Notes: a model not told the origin generated them from the letters alone. A DNA stretch of 64,000 nucleotides from JACKFB01 sp041389525 (GCA_041389525.1 JAWKRR010000014.1:51360-115359); one strand, 5' to 3'. Positions 44,369-53,121 are shown, numbered from the stretch's first letter. Translations and numbers: made by a program.

Positions 44369-44394
44369 CATGTGAGTAGTATGTCACTCACATG
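44369..44394 (-). promoter_or_regulatory. Operator palindrome of the GNAT toxin-antitoxin operon
   Basis: A perfect 9-bp inverted repeat, catgtgagt (44369-44377) and actcacatg (44386-44394), with an 8-bp spacer lies 18 bases upstream of the antitoxin start. This is the expected place for an autoregulatory operator. Confidence 0.7.
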
Positions 44395-44446
44395 CATCAA
44401 GCTATGGATTGGCGGGCGCTTGGTCAAGGCTCGCAGCGCTTGGCGG

Positions 44447-45085
44447 TCAGCGCTTCGCGGTCGGCTTGGCGGGCTCGGGGGCGCGGAAGCGGCACAGGAA
44501 GGTCTCGACGATGTCCTCGATGGCCTCGTCGCGGTGCTTTGGGGGCAGGGCGCCCAGGAAGAGTTGCGGCCAGAAGAGCGCGCCGCTGACCATGTTCCAG
44601 AACAGGTCGGCCGCCCGCGTTGGGTCGGGGACCGCCATGCGGCCGTGCTCGGTCGCGGCGCGCAGCCAGTCTTGAAGCGCCCGCTCGCCCTCCTTGGCCT
44701 TCATCATGGCCGCGATGACGAGCTGTGGCTGCTGCATGAAGACCCCCATCAGCGTGCGCAGTAGCCCCTGCCAACCCGGCTCCTCCGCCAGCATGCTCTT
44801 GGCGCGGGCGAAGCGCGTGAGCTGCTCGGCCAGGGGCGCTTCGGGGTCGTAGGCGAAGCGCTTGAGCGCGTGGATCTGCTCGACCAAGCGCTCGAACACC
44901 GCCTGAAAGAGCGCCTCCTTGCTGCCGAAATGGTTGTAGACCGTGCGCTTGGACGCGCTCGCCAGCTCGGCGATGCGGTCCATGCTCGCCGCGTCGTAGC
45001 CTTCGTCGCGGAAGGCGCGCGTGGCGGCGTCCAGGATCTCGTCCCGCTTGCGGAGGATGCGTGGGCTCAGCTCGACTTCGCTCAT
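44447..45085 (-). CDS. TetR-family transcriptional regulator
   Basis: From ATG 45085 this is a 212-residue protein; a TTG at 45115 is an alternative. The N-terminal helix-turn-helix is typical (ILDAATRAFRDEGYDAASMD, RIAELASASKRTVYNHFGSK), followed by a TetR_C-type ligand domain (LLRTLMGVFMQQPQL, FWNMVSGALFWPQLFLGALP). It is divergent from the SDR/metallo-beta-lactamase-fold gene pair, and the spacer holds two related dyads, so it probably represses both itself and that pair. The ligand is unknown. Confidence 0.93.
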   Translation of the reverse strand: MSEVELSPRILRKRDEILDAATRAFRDEGYDAASMDRIAELASASKRTVYNHFGSKEALFQAVFERLVEQIHALKRFAYDPEAPLAEQLTRFARAKSMLAEEPGWQGLLRTLMGVFMQQPQLVIAAMMKAKEGERALQDWLRAATEHGRMAVPDPTRAADLFWNMVSGALFWPQLFLGALPPKHRDEAIEDIVETFLCRFRAPEPAKPTAKR

Positions 45086-45130
45086 CGGGACTCGCGGTTC
45101 GCGTTGGAATGGCAACGACTTGAGGTGAAT

Positions 45131-45146
45131 TACACTGGCCGGTGCA
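45131..45146. promoter_or_regulatory. Dyad 1 in the TetR/SDR intergenic region
   Basis: tacactggccggtgca is an imperfect 16-bp dyad (6 of 8 pairs) that shares its TACACTG half-site with dyad 2. It lies about 46 bases upstream of the TetR start and is a likely autoregulatory site. Confidence 0.5.
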
Positions 45147-45155
45147 CTTTCGTCG

Positions 45156-45183
45156 TTGACCAGCCGCTCGATTGCACTACACT
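45156..45183 (+). promoter_or_regulatory. Candidate promoter of the SDR gene
   Basis: TTGACC (45156-45161), a 16-base spacer and TACACT (45178-45183). The -10 element lies inside dyad 2, so repressor binding would block it. Confidence 0.45.
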
Positions 45184-45193
45184 GTGCAGTGTA
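45178..45193. promoter_or_regulatory. Dyad 2 in the TetR/SDR intergenic region
   Basis: tacactgtgcagtgta is a near-perfect 16-bp dyad (7 of 8 pairs), centred 47 bases from dyad 1. It overlaps the proposed -10 element of the SDR promoter. Confidence 0.6.
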
Positions 45194-45279
45194 CTCTGTC
45201 GAGTCACCGAATCAACCGAATTGCCAAGCCTCGCATCCATCAGCCGGTGGACGCAGGCACGCGCCCCAAGGAGCCGACC

Positions 45280-46227
45280 ATGACCCGCAAGAGCGACTGG
45301 AACCTCAGCGACGTGCCCGACCAGACCGGCCGCGTCGCCATCGTCACGGGCGCCAACTCCGGCATCGGGTTCGAAGCCGCCAAGGCCCTCGCCCACAAGG
45401 GCGCCCGCGTCATCCTGGCCTGCCGCAGCCGCGAGCGCGGTGACGCCGCCGTGGCCTCGATTCGCGCCGGCTCGCCCAAGGGCAGCGTCGAGCTCGAGCT
45501 GCTCGATCTCGGCAGCCTCGCCTCGGTCCAAGCCTTCGCCGAGCGCCTCCCCAAGACCGCGCCGCGCTTCGACCTCCTGATCCTCAACGCCGGCGTGATG
45601 ATCCCGCCCGCGTCCCAGACCGCCGACGGCTTCGAGATGCAGTTCGGCGTCAACCACCTCGGCCACTTCGCGCTCACCGGCCGCCTGCTCCAGACCATGG
45701 ACGCCGCGCCCGACGCGCGCATCGTCGTGGTCTCCAGCATCGCCCACAACTTCGGCCGCATCCGCTTCGACGACCTCCAGTTCAGCCGCGGCTACCGCGC
45801 CTGGCTCGCCTACGGCCAGTCGAAGCTCGCCAATCTCCTCTTCATGGACGAGCTCAACCGCCGCCTCAAGGCCGCCGGCAGCCCCATCATCGCCACCGCC
45901 GCTCACCCCGGCTGGACCCAGACCGAGCTCCAGCGCAACTCACTCTCCGCCCGCATGTTCGGCCCGCTGCTCGCCATGAAGACGCCCGACGGCGCCCTGC
46001 CGACCCTGCGCGCCGCCGTGGATCCCAAGGCCGCGGCCGGCGCCTACTTCGGCCCCGACGGCTTCCGCGAGTTCCGCGGCAGCCCGGCGCCCGCCCGCCG
46101 CGCCAAGCACTCCAAGGACGCCGACGTCGCCCGCCGCCTGTGGGAGGTCTCGACCGAGCTCACCGGCGTCGATTTCCCAGTCGCCACCTCGCAGAAGCGG
46201 GCCTCGTCGCCCACGGCGGTGGCGTGA
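45280..46227 (+). CDS. Short-chain dehydrogenase/reductase
   Basis: ATG 45280 is preceded by AAGGAG six bases upstream, giving 315 residues. The Rossmann motif is TGANSGIG (23-30), with NAGVM, the catalytic Ser in VVVSSIAHNFG, and the active-site Y178-G-Q-S-K182. It resembles the retinol-dehydrogenase/WW-domain-oxidoreductase-like group of atypical SDRs (LSARMFGPLLAMKTPDGALP near the C-terminus). It uses NAD(P)H on an unknown carbonyl or alcohol substrate. Its stop is one base before the start of the next gene, and both are probably under the divergent TetR protein. Confidence 0.93.
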   Translation: MTRKSDWNLSDVPDQTGRVAIVTGANSGIGFEAAKALAHKGARVILACRSRERGDAAVASIRAGSPKGSVELELLDLGSLASVQAFAERLPKTAPRFDLLILNAGVMIPPASQTADGFEMQFGVNHLGHFALTGRLLQTMDAAPDARIVVVSSIAHNFGRIRFDDLQFSRGYRAWLAYGQSKLANLLFMDELNRRLKAAGSPIIATAAHPGWTQTELQRNSLSARMFGPLLAMKTPDGALPTLRAAVDPKAAAGAYFGPDGFREFRGSPAPARRAKHSKDADVARRLWEVSTELTGVDFPVATSQKRASSPTAVA

Positions 46228-46228
46228 A

Positions 46229-47452
46229 GTGCGGCGTTGGCTACGCGGAGGCGCCAACCTGCTCATCGTGCTGCTCGCCCTCGCTGGCATCGCATACGGA
46301 GGTCTCATCGTGAGCACCTGGACGGTCACCGGCGCCAAAGCCACGGGCGCTCGCCTCGAGCGCATGAAGGCCTCGCCCAACTGGCGTGACGGCCACTTCG
46401 CCGACACCCTGCGCCGCACCGAACCCCAGATCCTCAAGGCGTCGTGGGCCTTCTTCACCCAGGGCAGCAAGCACCGCGAGCCCACCGAGGTGCCGCCGGT
46501 CGTCCACCGCACCGCCGACGAGTTCACCTCCCCGCCGCCCGGCGGCCTGCGCGTCACGTGGCTCGGCCACTCGACGATGCTGGTCGAGATCGACGGCCGC
46601 CGCGTCCTCGTCGACCCCGTCTGGGGCGAGCGCGCCTCGCCGCTGTCCTTCGCCGGCCCGCGTCGCTTCTACGCGCCGCCCCTGGACATCGCCGACCTGC
46701 CGCCCCTGGACGCGGTCATCATCAGCCACGACCACTACGACCACCTGGACTACCCGACCATCCTGGCGCTCGCACCCCTCGACGTGCCCTTCGTGGTCCC
46801 GCTGGGCATCGGCGCCCACCTCGAGCACTGGGGAATCGCCCCGACCCGCATCACCGAGCTGGACTGGTGGGGCGAGCACCTCATCGGCGACCTGCGCCTC
46901 GTCGCGACGCCCGCCCGCCACTTCTCGGGCCGCTCGATGGTGATGGCCGACAAGGACCACACGCTGTGGGCAGGTTGGGCGCTCATCGGCCCCGACCACC
47001 GCGTCTTTTTCTCAGGCGACACCGCGATGTTTCCGGGGTTCGCCGAGATCGGCGAGCGCCTCGGCCCCTTCGACCTGACCATGCTGGAGTCGGGCGCCTA
47101 CAACGCCCTGTGGGCCGACGTGCACATGGGCCCCGAGCAGGCCGTCGAGGCCCACCGGATGCTGCGCGGGCGCGTCATGCTGCCGGTGCACTGGGGGCTC
47201 TTCGACCTGGCGCTGCACAGTTGGACCGAGCCCATCGAGCGCGTCCTCGCCGCCGCCTCCAAACACGGCATCGCCGTCGCCACGCCGCGGCCCGGCGAGA
47301 GCATCGATCCGAACGCTGCGCTGCCCCAGACCCGCTGGTGGCCGGACCTGCCCTGGCAGCCCGCCGAGGAGGCGCCCGTCGTGTCGTCGGGCCTCGAGCG
47401 CACCGCGAAGCGGGCCGAAGTGGGCCGCCTGGCCGCGACCGAGACTCCGTAG
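46229..47452 (+). CDS. NAPE-PLD/UlaG-like metallo-beta-lactamase-fold hydrolase
   Basis: This 407-residue protein starts at GTG 46229, one base after the SDR stop. An N-terminal transmembrane helix (NLLIVLLALAGIAYGGLIV) anchors the enzyme domain. It has the zinc motif HDHYDHLD (H167, H169, D171, H172), preceded by TWLGHSTMLVEIDGRRVLVD, and further ligands in PARHFSGR, FFSGDTAM and MLPVHWGLFDLA. The pattern matches the N-acyl-phosphatidylethanolamine phospholipase D-like group. A lipid or other phosphodiester substrate is plausible; pairing with an SDR may indicate a lipid-modifying pathway. Confidence 0.9.
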   Translation: MRRWLRGGANLLIVLLALAGIAYGGLIVSTWTVTGAKATGARLERMKASPNWRDGHFADTLRRTEPQILKASWAFFTQGSKHREPTEVPPVVHRTADEFTSPPPGGLRVTWLGHSTMLVEIDGRRVLVDPVWGERASPLSFAGPRRFYAPPLDIADLPPLDAVIISHDHYDHLDYPTILALAPLDVPFVVPLGIGAHLEHWGIAPTRITELDWWGEHLIGDLRLVATPARHFSGRSMVMADKDHTLWAGWALIGPDHRVFFSGDTAMFPGFAEIGERLGPFDLTMLESGAYNALWADVHMGPEQAVEAHRMLRGRVMLPVHWGLFDLALHSWTEPIERVLAAASKHGIAVATPRPGESIDPNAALPQTRWWPDLPWQPAEEAPVVSSGLERTAKRAEVGRLAATETP

Positions 47453-47517
47453 ACACCTCGGGCGGGCTTATCGTCAGCGACCTCGGGCGGGGTTGAGGCC
47501 AAGCGCCGCGCGCGGGC

Positions 47518-49695
47518 CTAGTCGAAGCTCGGCGAGCCCTCGAGGCAGGTCATGGTGGTGCCCGCGGCCGCCATCGCCGGGATGAACGACGCGCACAGGG
47601 TCTCGCGGTCGGAGCCCGGCAGCTTGAGCAGCGGCCGGTCGGTCCCGACGGGCTGCGGCGCGCCTTCCAGGAGGAACTGCGGCGTGATGAGCAGCAGCCC
47701 GCAGGTCGAGCGCAGCAAGGCGTCGAGCTCGGCGTCGGCTGGCGGGGGCACGTCGAGGCTGGGCACGCTCAGGTATTCGGCGAGGGCTGCCGCCTCTTCG
47801 GGGTCGATGGCGGGCGCGGTGAGCAGCACGTCCTTCAGCGCGCTCAGGGCGTCGCCCAGGGTCGCGCCGGGGCTCGTCTCTACCGCCTCCACGATGGCGT
47901 CGATGCGGTCGGCGGTCGGCGCGCCGCCGAGGGATCGGCAGGTGCGGGTGAGGCCCTCCCACTGGATGTAGCGCTGCAGATCGATGCCGCGAGACGCGGG
48001 CATGAGGTCGTCCACGAAGGTGCCGCTGGTGCGCAGGAGCGCGAGGGCCTCGAGGGAATCGGGGAACTCCGACGTGGGCGGCCAGTCGAGCGCTTCGGTG
48101 GTCATCGAGACCAGCACGCGCCCCGACACGCGATGGACGAGGTCGCCCACGCCGTTCCCGCGGACGTCGGGCTCCTCCTCCTCGACGCTGAAGGGCTCGA
48201 AGATCGGCGGGAGCGCGTAGGGGGACGCGTTCGCGCAGGTCGCGTCGTCCTGAACCAAGGCGGCCCAGGGCTCGGCGAGCATCTCGGCGAGCAGGGTGCG
48301 CAGCGACCAGCCGCTCTGGACCAGGGTCTTGATGTAGCGCAGGTGCGTGTCGCGCTGGTCGCGGTTGCGCGCGAACCCGTGGCCCATCGTCAGCGGGCGG
48401 CCGTAGACCTCCTCGAAGACCTGATTTGTCACGCGCGCGGCCAGCAGATACGCGAGGGTGGAGCGCCCGGTGAGCACGTTCTCGTCGCTGATCCTCGGCA
48501 GCTCGGCCTTCGCCAGCTCGTCGACGCCCTCGCGGAGGAGCCGCTCGAGCTCCCGCACGTTGGTCGTCGCGGTCTGCGGCTCGACGAAGTAGCCCGCCGT
48601 CTTCAGCGGGTCAGGCGTGATGGACGCCTCGACGATGAACTCGCCGCAGTTGGAGATCATCCCCCAAGGGGTCTCGGTCGGGCCGCTGTCCGCCGGCGCC
48701 TTCGTGACCTCCGCGTTGTCGGTGAGGCTCTTCCGCGACACCACGCCGTCGAAGCGCAGCGGCGCGAAAACCTCGAGCTCCGGCCTTCCGAAATCGTCGC
48801 CGTAGAGGTTCTCCTCGAAGATCCCGGGGAGGGGCCAGTGGTGGTCCTTGGCCGCCTCCTCGGAGTCGGTGACCGCGAAGGTCGCGCTGTGGCACCCCAG
48901 GCACGAGACCGTCCGGTGCATGTAGATCGACGCGTAGCGCTCGCCCATGTCGAGGCGGCGGGCGCGCTCCATGTCGTTGGGGTCGACGTTGACGCAGTAG
49001 TCGAGCGGGCGCACCAGCATCGGGAAGAGGTTGACCCGGTAGAAGACGCTGATGTCGTCGGCCCGCAGCGCGGATCTCATGGCGTCGCCCATGTTGAAGG
49101 GCTTGGCGTAGCTCTCCTCGGGGCCGCGGTCGCGGAGCCACGCGCTGAGTTCGCCGGCGTCGTCGGGCAGCAGCGGCGGCCCGAAGCAGTCCATTTTCTG
49201 GGCCTGCGGCATCCGGTCGACGCGCACCTCGTCCTGCAGCCACTGGGCCCAGCGCGTGACGTACCCGTCGGAGTGGGTCAGCGCCAGCGCCACCTTGCGC
49301 CGGCCCACCGCCTGCACCATCTCGGTCAGCACGACGACCTCGCGCACGCCCACGGGCTTCCGGCCCAAGATGGACTGCACCGCGCGCCGCACCCAGGCCT
49401 CGTCGCCCGCGTCGACGAGCTGGCACTCGGAGCCCGTCGGCTCGACCACGTCGGGGCAGCCCGCCTCGCCCGAGACGCAGCCTGGCGTCTTGGCGTCCCA
49501 GCGCAGGGGCGCGTCGGCGAGGAGATCGGCGCCGCCGGCGACGTCCGGCGCGTCGGGCAGGCTGGCGCCGTCGGTGCCGCTCGCGTCCGCCTCAGCGTCG
49601 GGCCCGCCGGCGCTCGGCGTGCCCGAACCACAGCCCAGCGCGAAGGCCAGCGCGGTCGCCGCTGCGATTCCAAAGAGATCTCGCGAAAATCTCAC
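47518..49695 (-). CDS. Lipoprotein with a CxxCH site, partner of DUF1501 protein
   Basis: This 725-residue protein starts at GTG 49695, overlapping the DUF1501 stop as GTGA. A lipoprotein signal (GIAAATALAFALGC, lipid Cys 22) is followed by an Asp/Gly/Ala linker (to about 65) and a large domain. One CLGCH motif (265-269) could bind a single c-type haem. Several further Cys residues (73, 80, 91, 170) may form disulfides. The overall organisation (haem-like CxxCH, SILGRKPVGVREV, PMLVRPLDYCVNVDPNDMER) resembles the DUF1549/DUF1588-1592 group often encoded beside DUF1501 proteins. I assign it to that group only tentatively. It is the third gene of a three-gene exported operon. Confidence 0.7.
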   Translation of the reverse strand: MRFSRDLFGIAAATALAFALGCGSGTPSAGGPDAEADASGTDGASLPDAPDVAGGADLLADAPLRWDAKTPGCVSGEAGCPDVVEPTGSECQLVDAGDEAWVRRAVQSILGRKPVGVREVVVLTEMVQAVGRRKVALALTHSDGYVTRWAQWLQDEVRVDRMPQAQKMDCFGPPLLPDDAGELSAWLRDRGPEESYAKPFNMGDAMRSALRADDISVFYRVNLFPMLVRPLDYCVNVDPNDMERARRLDMGERYASIYMHRTVSCLGCHSATFAVTDSEEAAKDHHWPLPGIFEENLYGDDFGRPELEVFAPLRFDGVVSRKSLTDNAEVTKAPADSGPTETPWGMISNCGEFIVEASITPDPLKTAGYFVEPQTATTNVRELERLLREGVDELAKAELPRISDENVLTGRSTLAYLLAARVTNQVFEEVYGRPLTMGHGFARNRDQRDTHLRYIKTLVQSGWSLRTLLAEMLAEPWAALVQDDATCANASPYALPPIFEPFSVEEEEPDVRGNGVGDLVHRVSGRVLVSMTTEALDWPPTSEFPDSLEALALLRTSGTFVDDLMPASRGIDLQRYIQWEGLTRTCRSLGGAPTADRIDAIVEAVETSPGATLGDALSALKDVLLTAPAIDPEEAAALAEYLSVPSLDVPPPADAELDALLRSTCGLLLITPQFLLEGAPQPVGTDRPLLKLPGSDRETLCASFIPAMAAAGTTMTCLEGSPSFD

Positions 49696-51209
49696 AGCGG
49701 GACCCCCAAGACGACCTCACGCAGCTTCACCAGCGCGTCGCGCTCGCTGTCGACATCGGCGATGTCCGACTGGCTGAAGCCGTTGTGGTCCAACGGATTG
49801 ATGCCCAGCGCCATGAGGATCGCGGCGCGTGACTCGGCCGGCTGCAGGGCCGACACCGGGCGCGCCTCGCTGTCGATCGCCCCGACGATTCCTCGCTGAT
49901 CGGGCCCAACGGGGCCGCCGAGCATCGCGGTGACGTAGGCCGTGGGGTAGTGGTTTCGACCCGAGCCGTCCTGGGAGCCAGGCGAGCGCCCGAACTCCGT
50001 GTTGATGACGACCATCGTGCGGTCGAGGTCGATCTTGCGCGGATCGTGCTCGCCGGGCTCGTTGATCATCTCGGCGAGGCGCCGGAAGAAGTGCAGCACC
50101 TTGCGGGCGGAGACGCGCGTGTGGTCGAGGTGGGTGTCGTAGCCGTGGTCGGCGGCGCCGACCTCGTACGCGTTGTCGTCAATGAGGACGTAGCGGGCGC
50201 CGTCGGGCTCGGTGTTGAGCAGCGACGCCGCCAGCTCGAGCTGCCGCCGGGTCGTGTCGAAGGGGAGCTTGATGTCGCAGACCTCGAGCCCGCCGCCGAG
50301 TTCGGGGACCGACGCCGCGAGCATCGACTCGAGGGCGGGCAAGCGCTCGCGCATCTCGAGGGCGGCTTCGAAGTGGCGCAGCACGGGCGCCCGCGACGGC
50401 GCGTTTCGTGAGCGGTCCACGAGGCCGCTGCCGAAGCGCGACATGTAGAGGTCGAGCAGCGGATTTCGCGGGTGCTGCGCCTCGGCCTGGTTCGTGGCGT
50501 TGAGCGCGGCCACGAAGGACTGAAGCTCGGACACGCGCAGGCCGACCGGGCGGAAGTGCGCGGGGTGCAGGCCCGTGGCCTGGAACGCGTCGATCCACTC
50601 CTCGCCGATGACGTAGGAGACGGGGCGGGTCAGGGGGCCCTGCGCGGCGAACCCGCGCTGCACTAGGGTCCCAAGGCCCGCGAGGCGAGGCTGGCCCAGC
50701 CGCATGCCGCTGCTGGCGAGGGCGACCGCGGGCATGTGGGGGAAGACGTTGTGGCTGACCACGTGCAGGCGCAGGCGGCCCTCGAGGTCGGCGCGGCTGC
50801 GGAGGGGGTGAACGAAGGGGCCCAGGTTCACCTGCGCGCCGAGGGCGTCGACGGCGAAGGGCTGCAGCATCGGCCCGGAGACGAGGCTGCCGCAGCCCGC
50901 GAGCGCGCTGGCGACCGAGTCGAGGCCCTCTTGGAAGGTCCACCACATCTCGCCGGTGGCCTTGCCGTAGGCCTCGTCGTCGATGGCGTAGAAGGTCTCC
51001 CAGGGCGACAGGCCGCCGTCGAGGAAGACCTCCAGCACGTTCTTCGCGCGCTGCGACTCGGGGATGGCCAGGGCGCTGGTGTTGCCGGCGAACTCGCCCC
51101 AAGAGGCGCTGCGCGCGCTCGGCGTGCTCAGCAGCTTGGAACCGGCGGCGAATCCAGCGACCGCCAGCCCGCCGCGCATGGCCTGGCGGAGGAACTCTCG
51201 CCTCTCCAT
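49692..51209 (-). CDS. DUF1501 family protein, Tat-exported
   Basis: ATG 51209 shares one base with the upstream stop (TGATG), giving 505 residues. The N-terminus MERREFLRQAMRGGLAVAGF is a twin-arginine signal. DUF1501 features follow: VFLDGGLSPWETF near the start, HNVFPHMPAVALASSGM, DNAYEVGAADHGYDTHLDHT, and VVINTEFGRSPGSQDGSGRN with HYPT. DUF1501 proteins are distant members of the alkaline phosphatase/sulfatase fold and usually travel with a DUF1549, DUF1588-1592 or DUF1800 partner. Their activity is not established. Confidence 0.9.
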   Translation of the reverse strand: MERREFLRQAMRGGLAVAGFAAGSKLLSTPSARSASWGEFAGNTSALAIPESQRAKNVLEVFLDGGLSPWETFYAIDDEAYGKATGEMWWTFQEGLDSVASALAGCGSLVSGPMLQPFAVDALGAQVNLGPFVHPLRSRADLEGRLRLHVVSHNVFPHMPAVALASSGMRLGQPRLAGLGTLVQRGFAAQGPLTRPVSYVIGEEWIDAFQATGLHPAHFRPVGLRVSELQSFVAALNATNQAEAQHPRNPLLDLYMSRFGSGLVDRSRNAPSRAPVLRHFEAALEMRERLPALESMLAASVPELGGGLEVCDIKLPFDTTRRQLELAASLLNTEPDGARYVLIDDNAYEVGAADHGYDTHLDHTRVSARKVLHFFRRLAEMINEPGEHDPRKIDLDRTMVVINTEFGRSPGSQDGSGRNHYPTAYVTAMLGGPVGPDQRGIVGAIDSEARPVSALQPAESRAAILMALGINPLDHNGFSQSDIADVDSERDALVKLREVVLGVPL

Positions 51210-52009
51210 CAGGGCGCTCCCCCGCTCAAACAGACCGCTGCGGCCTCTTTGTCGCACGCGTCCTGCAGGGACTTGGTCACGCAGGGCGCCAGGTTGACCG
51301 CCGGTCCGCCCACCGCGGCGTCCGCGGCGCAGCGGAGCCGGCAGACGTTCTCGGACTCGCCCTTCATGCCGATAAGCTCGAGGGCGTCGCAGGAGACGGC
51401 CACCGCGCAGAGGGCGTCGCAGTCTGGGTCGGCCTCGAAGGGCTCGCCGGTGAGCTTGCACTCGGTGGCGTCGCACTGGTCGTTGAAGCACATCCAGTTG
51501 ATCATCGACGCGGGCGAGACCCCGCCGGCCTCGACGCAGGCTTCCTGGCACTGGTCGGCGTTGCCCACGGGGGTCGAGGCGCCGCACTTGCTCAGGATCC
51601 CGCTGCAGCAAGAGAAGCAGATGGACTCGAGCTCGAGCAGCGTCAGGGTCAGGGGCTGCGGGGGCTCAGTGACGTCGGGGGCCGTGTCGGCGGTCGCGTC
51701 GCCCGCCGAGACCTCGGTCGCGTCGGCTGCGTCGGTGTCATCGAGTGTCACGTCCGAGTCGGGCGTCACTGCGTCGGCGTCAGGGCCTGGCGCGGTGGTG
51801 TCGGTCACTTCGCCGGGGAGGTCGCCCACCGCGACGTCAGCGTCCTGCCCGACCGACCCGTCAGCGCTGTCGGGCCCCACTTCGACGGCGACGTCACCGC
51901 CACCGTCCGCCGAATCGTCGGAGGTGGGTCCGCAGGCCACGAAGACGAGGCCGCAGAAGGCCAAGCGTAAGGCGCACGACCGCGCCGACGCAGAGCGCCA
52001 GATGCTCAT
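51209..52009 (-). CDS. Cys-rich lipoprotein of unknown function
   Basis: This 266-residue protein has a lipoprotein signal (LRLAFCGLVFVAC) and a very acidic Asp/Ala/Thr/Val linker (about 30-115) that would extend it from the membrane. Its C-terminal domain of about 145 residues has some 18 cysteines in pairs (CFSCC, CQEAC, DCDALC, CRLRC). I recognise no family; the cysteines suggest a disulfide-knotted or metal-binding surface domain. It is the first gene of the operon with the DUF1501 protein and the CxxCH lipoprotein. Confidence 0.85.
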   Translation of the reverse strand: MSIWRSASARSCALRLAFCGLVFVACGPTSDDSADGGGDVAVEVGPDSADGSVGQDADVAVGDLPGEVTDTTAPGPDADAVTPDSDVTLDDTDAADATEVSAGDATADTAPDVTEPPQPLTLTLLELESICFSCCSGILSKCGASTPVGNADQCQEACVEAGGVSPASMINWMCFNDQCDATECKLTGEPFEADPDCDALCAVAVSCDALELIGMKGESENVCRLRCAADAAVGGPAVNLAPCVTKSLQDACDKEAAAVCLSGGAP

Positions 52010-52308
52010 GGGGCGTCCTCAGCGGCGGGCAGTGCCCATGCCGCTAGGGTGTGGAGAGCCAGCACCGGAAGGGCGTCCCGTTCCGCCCAACCGGACCGCT
52101 GCGCACGACTATTAAGTCGCTATTCAGTTCGTAGCAGAGCAGATCGGCCGAGTCGAGGTCATTCTGACACTCAGTGCCGATTTGCCTCCGTGGCGCGCTC
52201 GCGGGTCGCGCGAGCACACGCGAACCCGTGGAAATCACCGCGAATCCGCGCCGGTCGGCCATCCGCGCATTTTCAGCGCGATCTCCGGGCCCGGCGCCCG
52301 TCGGCGGC
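52010..52308 (-). other. Upstream region of the DUF1501 operon
   Basis: About 300 bases separate the lipoprotein start from the methyltransferase gene. An AT-richer patch around 52105-52135 (containing the small palindrome cgact-atta-agtcg) is the likely promoter region, but no clear -35/-10 pair can be fixed. GAGGA shortly before the ATG at 52009 is the ribosome binding site. Confidence 0.4.
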
Positions 52309-53121
52309 TCAGAGTGGCTTCGCGAAGAGCAGTACGAAGCGATCGCTGGTGCCGCGGCGGTCGCCCGCGGCGCTCGGCGCGTCGTTCCAGTCGCGGGTGT
52401 CGGCCGGGTTTCGCAGGAAGTCGGCCTGATCGATCAGCGTAAAGCCGGCGGCCTCGATCTCCTCGCGCACGAGGTGCTCCTCGATGCGGTGGAAGGTCTT
52501 CACCGCGGTCGCGCCGTCGCCCGCGCGAGCCGAGTGGTCGACGATCCCGTAGAGCCCACCGGGCCGCAGCGCCGCGTAGATCGCCGCGTTCATCGCCGCC
52601 CGGTCGACCTCCTGCCAGTAGGTGTCGTGGTAAAAGAGCACGTTCACCGCGAGGTCGAGGTCCTTCAAGTCCTCAGGAAATGGCGCGTCAAATGGCCGGT
52701 CCAGCCGCGTGACGTTCGCCATCTCGGGCTTGGCGAGGCGCTCGGACCAGGGCTTCTCGGCGAAGCGCTCGAGCAGGAACTGGCTGTTCTGCCCGTAGAC
52801 GTGCCCCGATTTGCCCACCGCGCGCGCCAAGAGCTCGCTGGTGTAGCCGCCGCCGACGCCGAGCTCGGCGACCTTCATCCCGGGCCGCACACGGAAGAAC
52901 GCCAAGGTCTCCGCGGGCTTTCGTCCCGCGTCGATCGCCTTGTCCGCTTCGCTGCGATTCGGCGCGTCGACCGCGTCGCGAATCCAGGCAGGCACGCCCG
53001 AGATCGGTTCGGACACCGCGGTCTGCGCACGCTGCGAGGCGCCAGGTCCGCCGCAGCCGGCCGCGCCGCTTATCGTGAGCGCAAGTGCCGCGATGGCCAT
53101 TCCAAGATTTCGGTAGATCAT
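52309..53121 (-). CDS. SAM methyltransferase-fold lipoprotein
   Basis: This 270-residue protein starts at an ATG with GGAGG upstream. Its N-terminus is a lipoprotein signal (GMAIAALALTISGAAGC, lipid Cys 23). The remainder is a class I SAM-methyltransferase fold: motif I VAELGVGGGYTSELLA (84-99), AVNVLFYHDTYW, and AALRPGGLYGIVDHSARAGD. It resembles a group of predicted methyltransferases (COG4798) that carry export signals. SAM is not known to be available in the periplasm, so either the signal keeps it membrane-bound on the cytoplasmic side or the domain does something else. It is divergent from the DUF1003 gene. Confidence 0.85.
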   Translation of the reverse strand: MIYRNLGMAIAALALTISGAAGCGGPGASQRAQTAVSEPISGVPAWIRDAVDAPNRSEADKAIDAGRKPAETLAFFRVRPGMKVAELGVGGGYTSELLARAVGKSGHVYGQNSQFLLERFAEKPWSERLAKPEMANVTRLDRPFDAPFPEDLKDLDLAVNVLFYHDTYWQEVDRAAMNAAIYAALRPGGLYGIVDHSARAGDGATAVKTFHRIEEHLVREEIEAAGFTLIDQADFLRNPADTRDWNDAPSAAGDRRGTSDRFVLLFAKPL

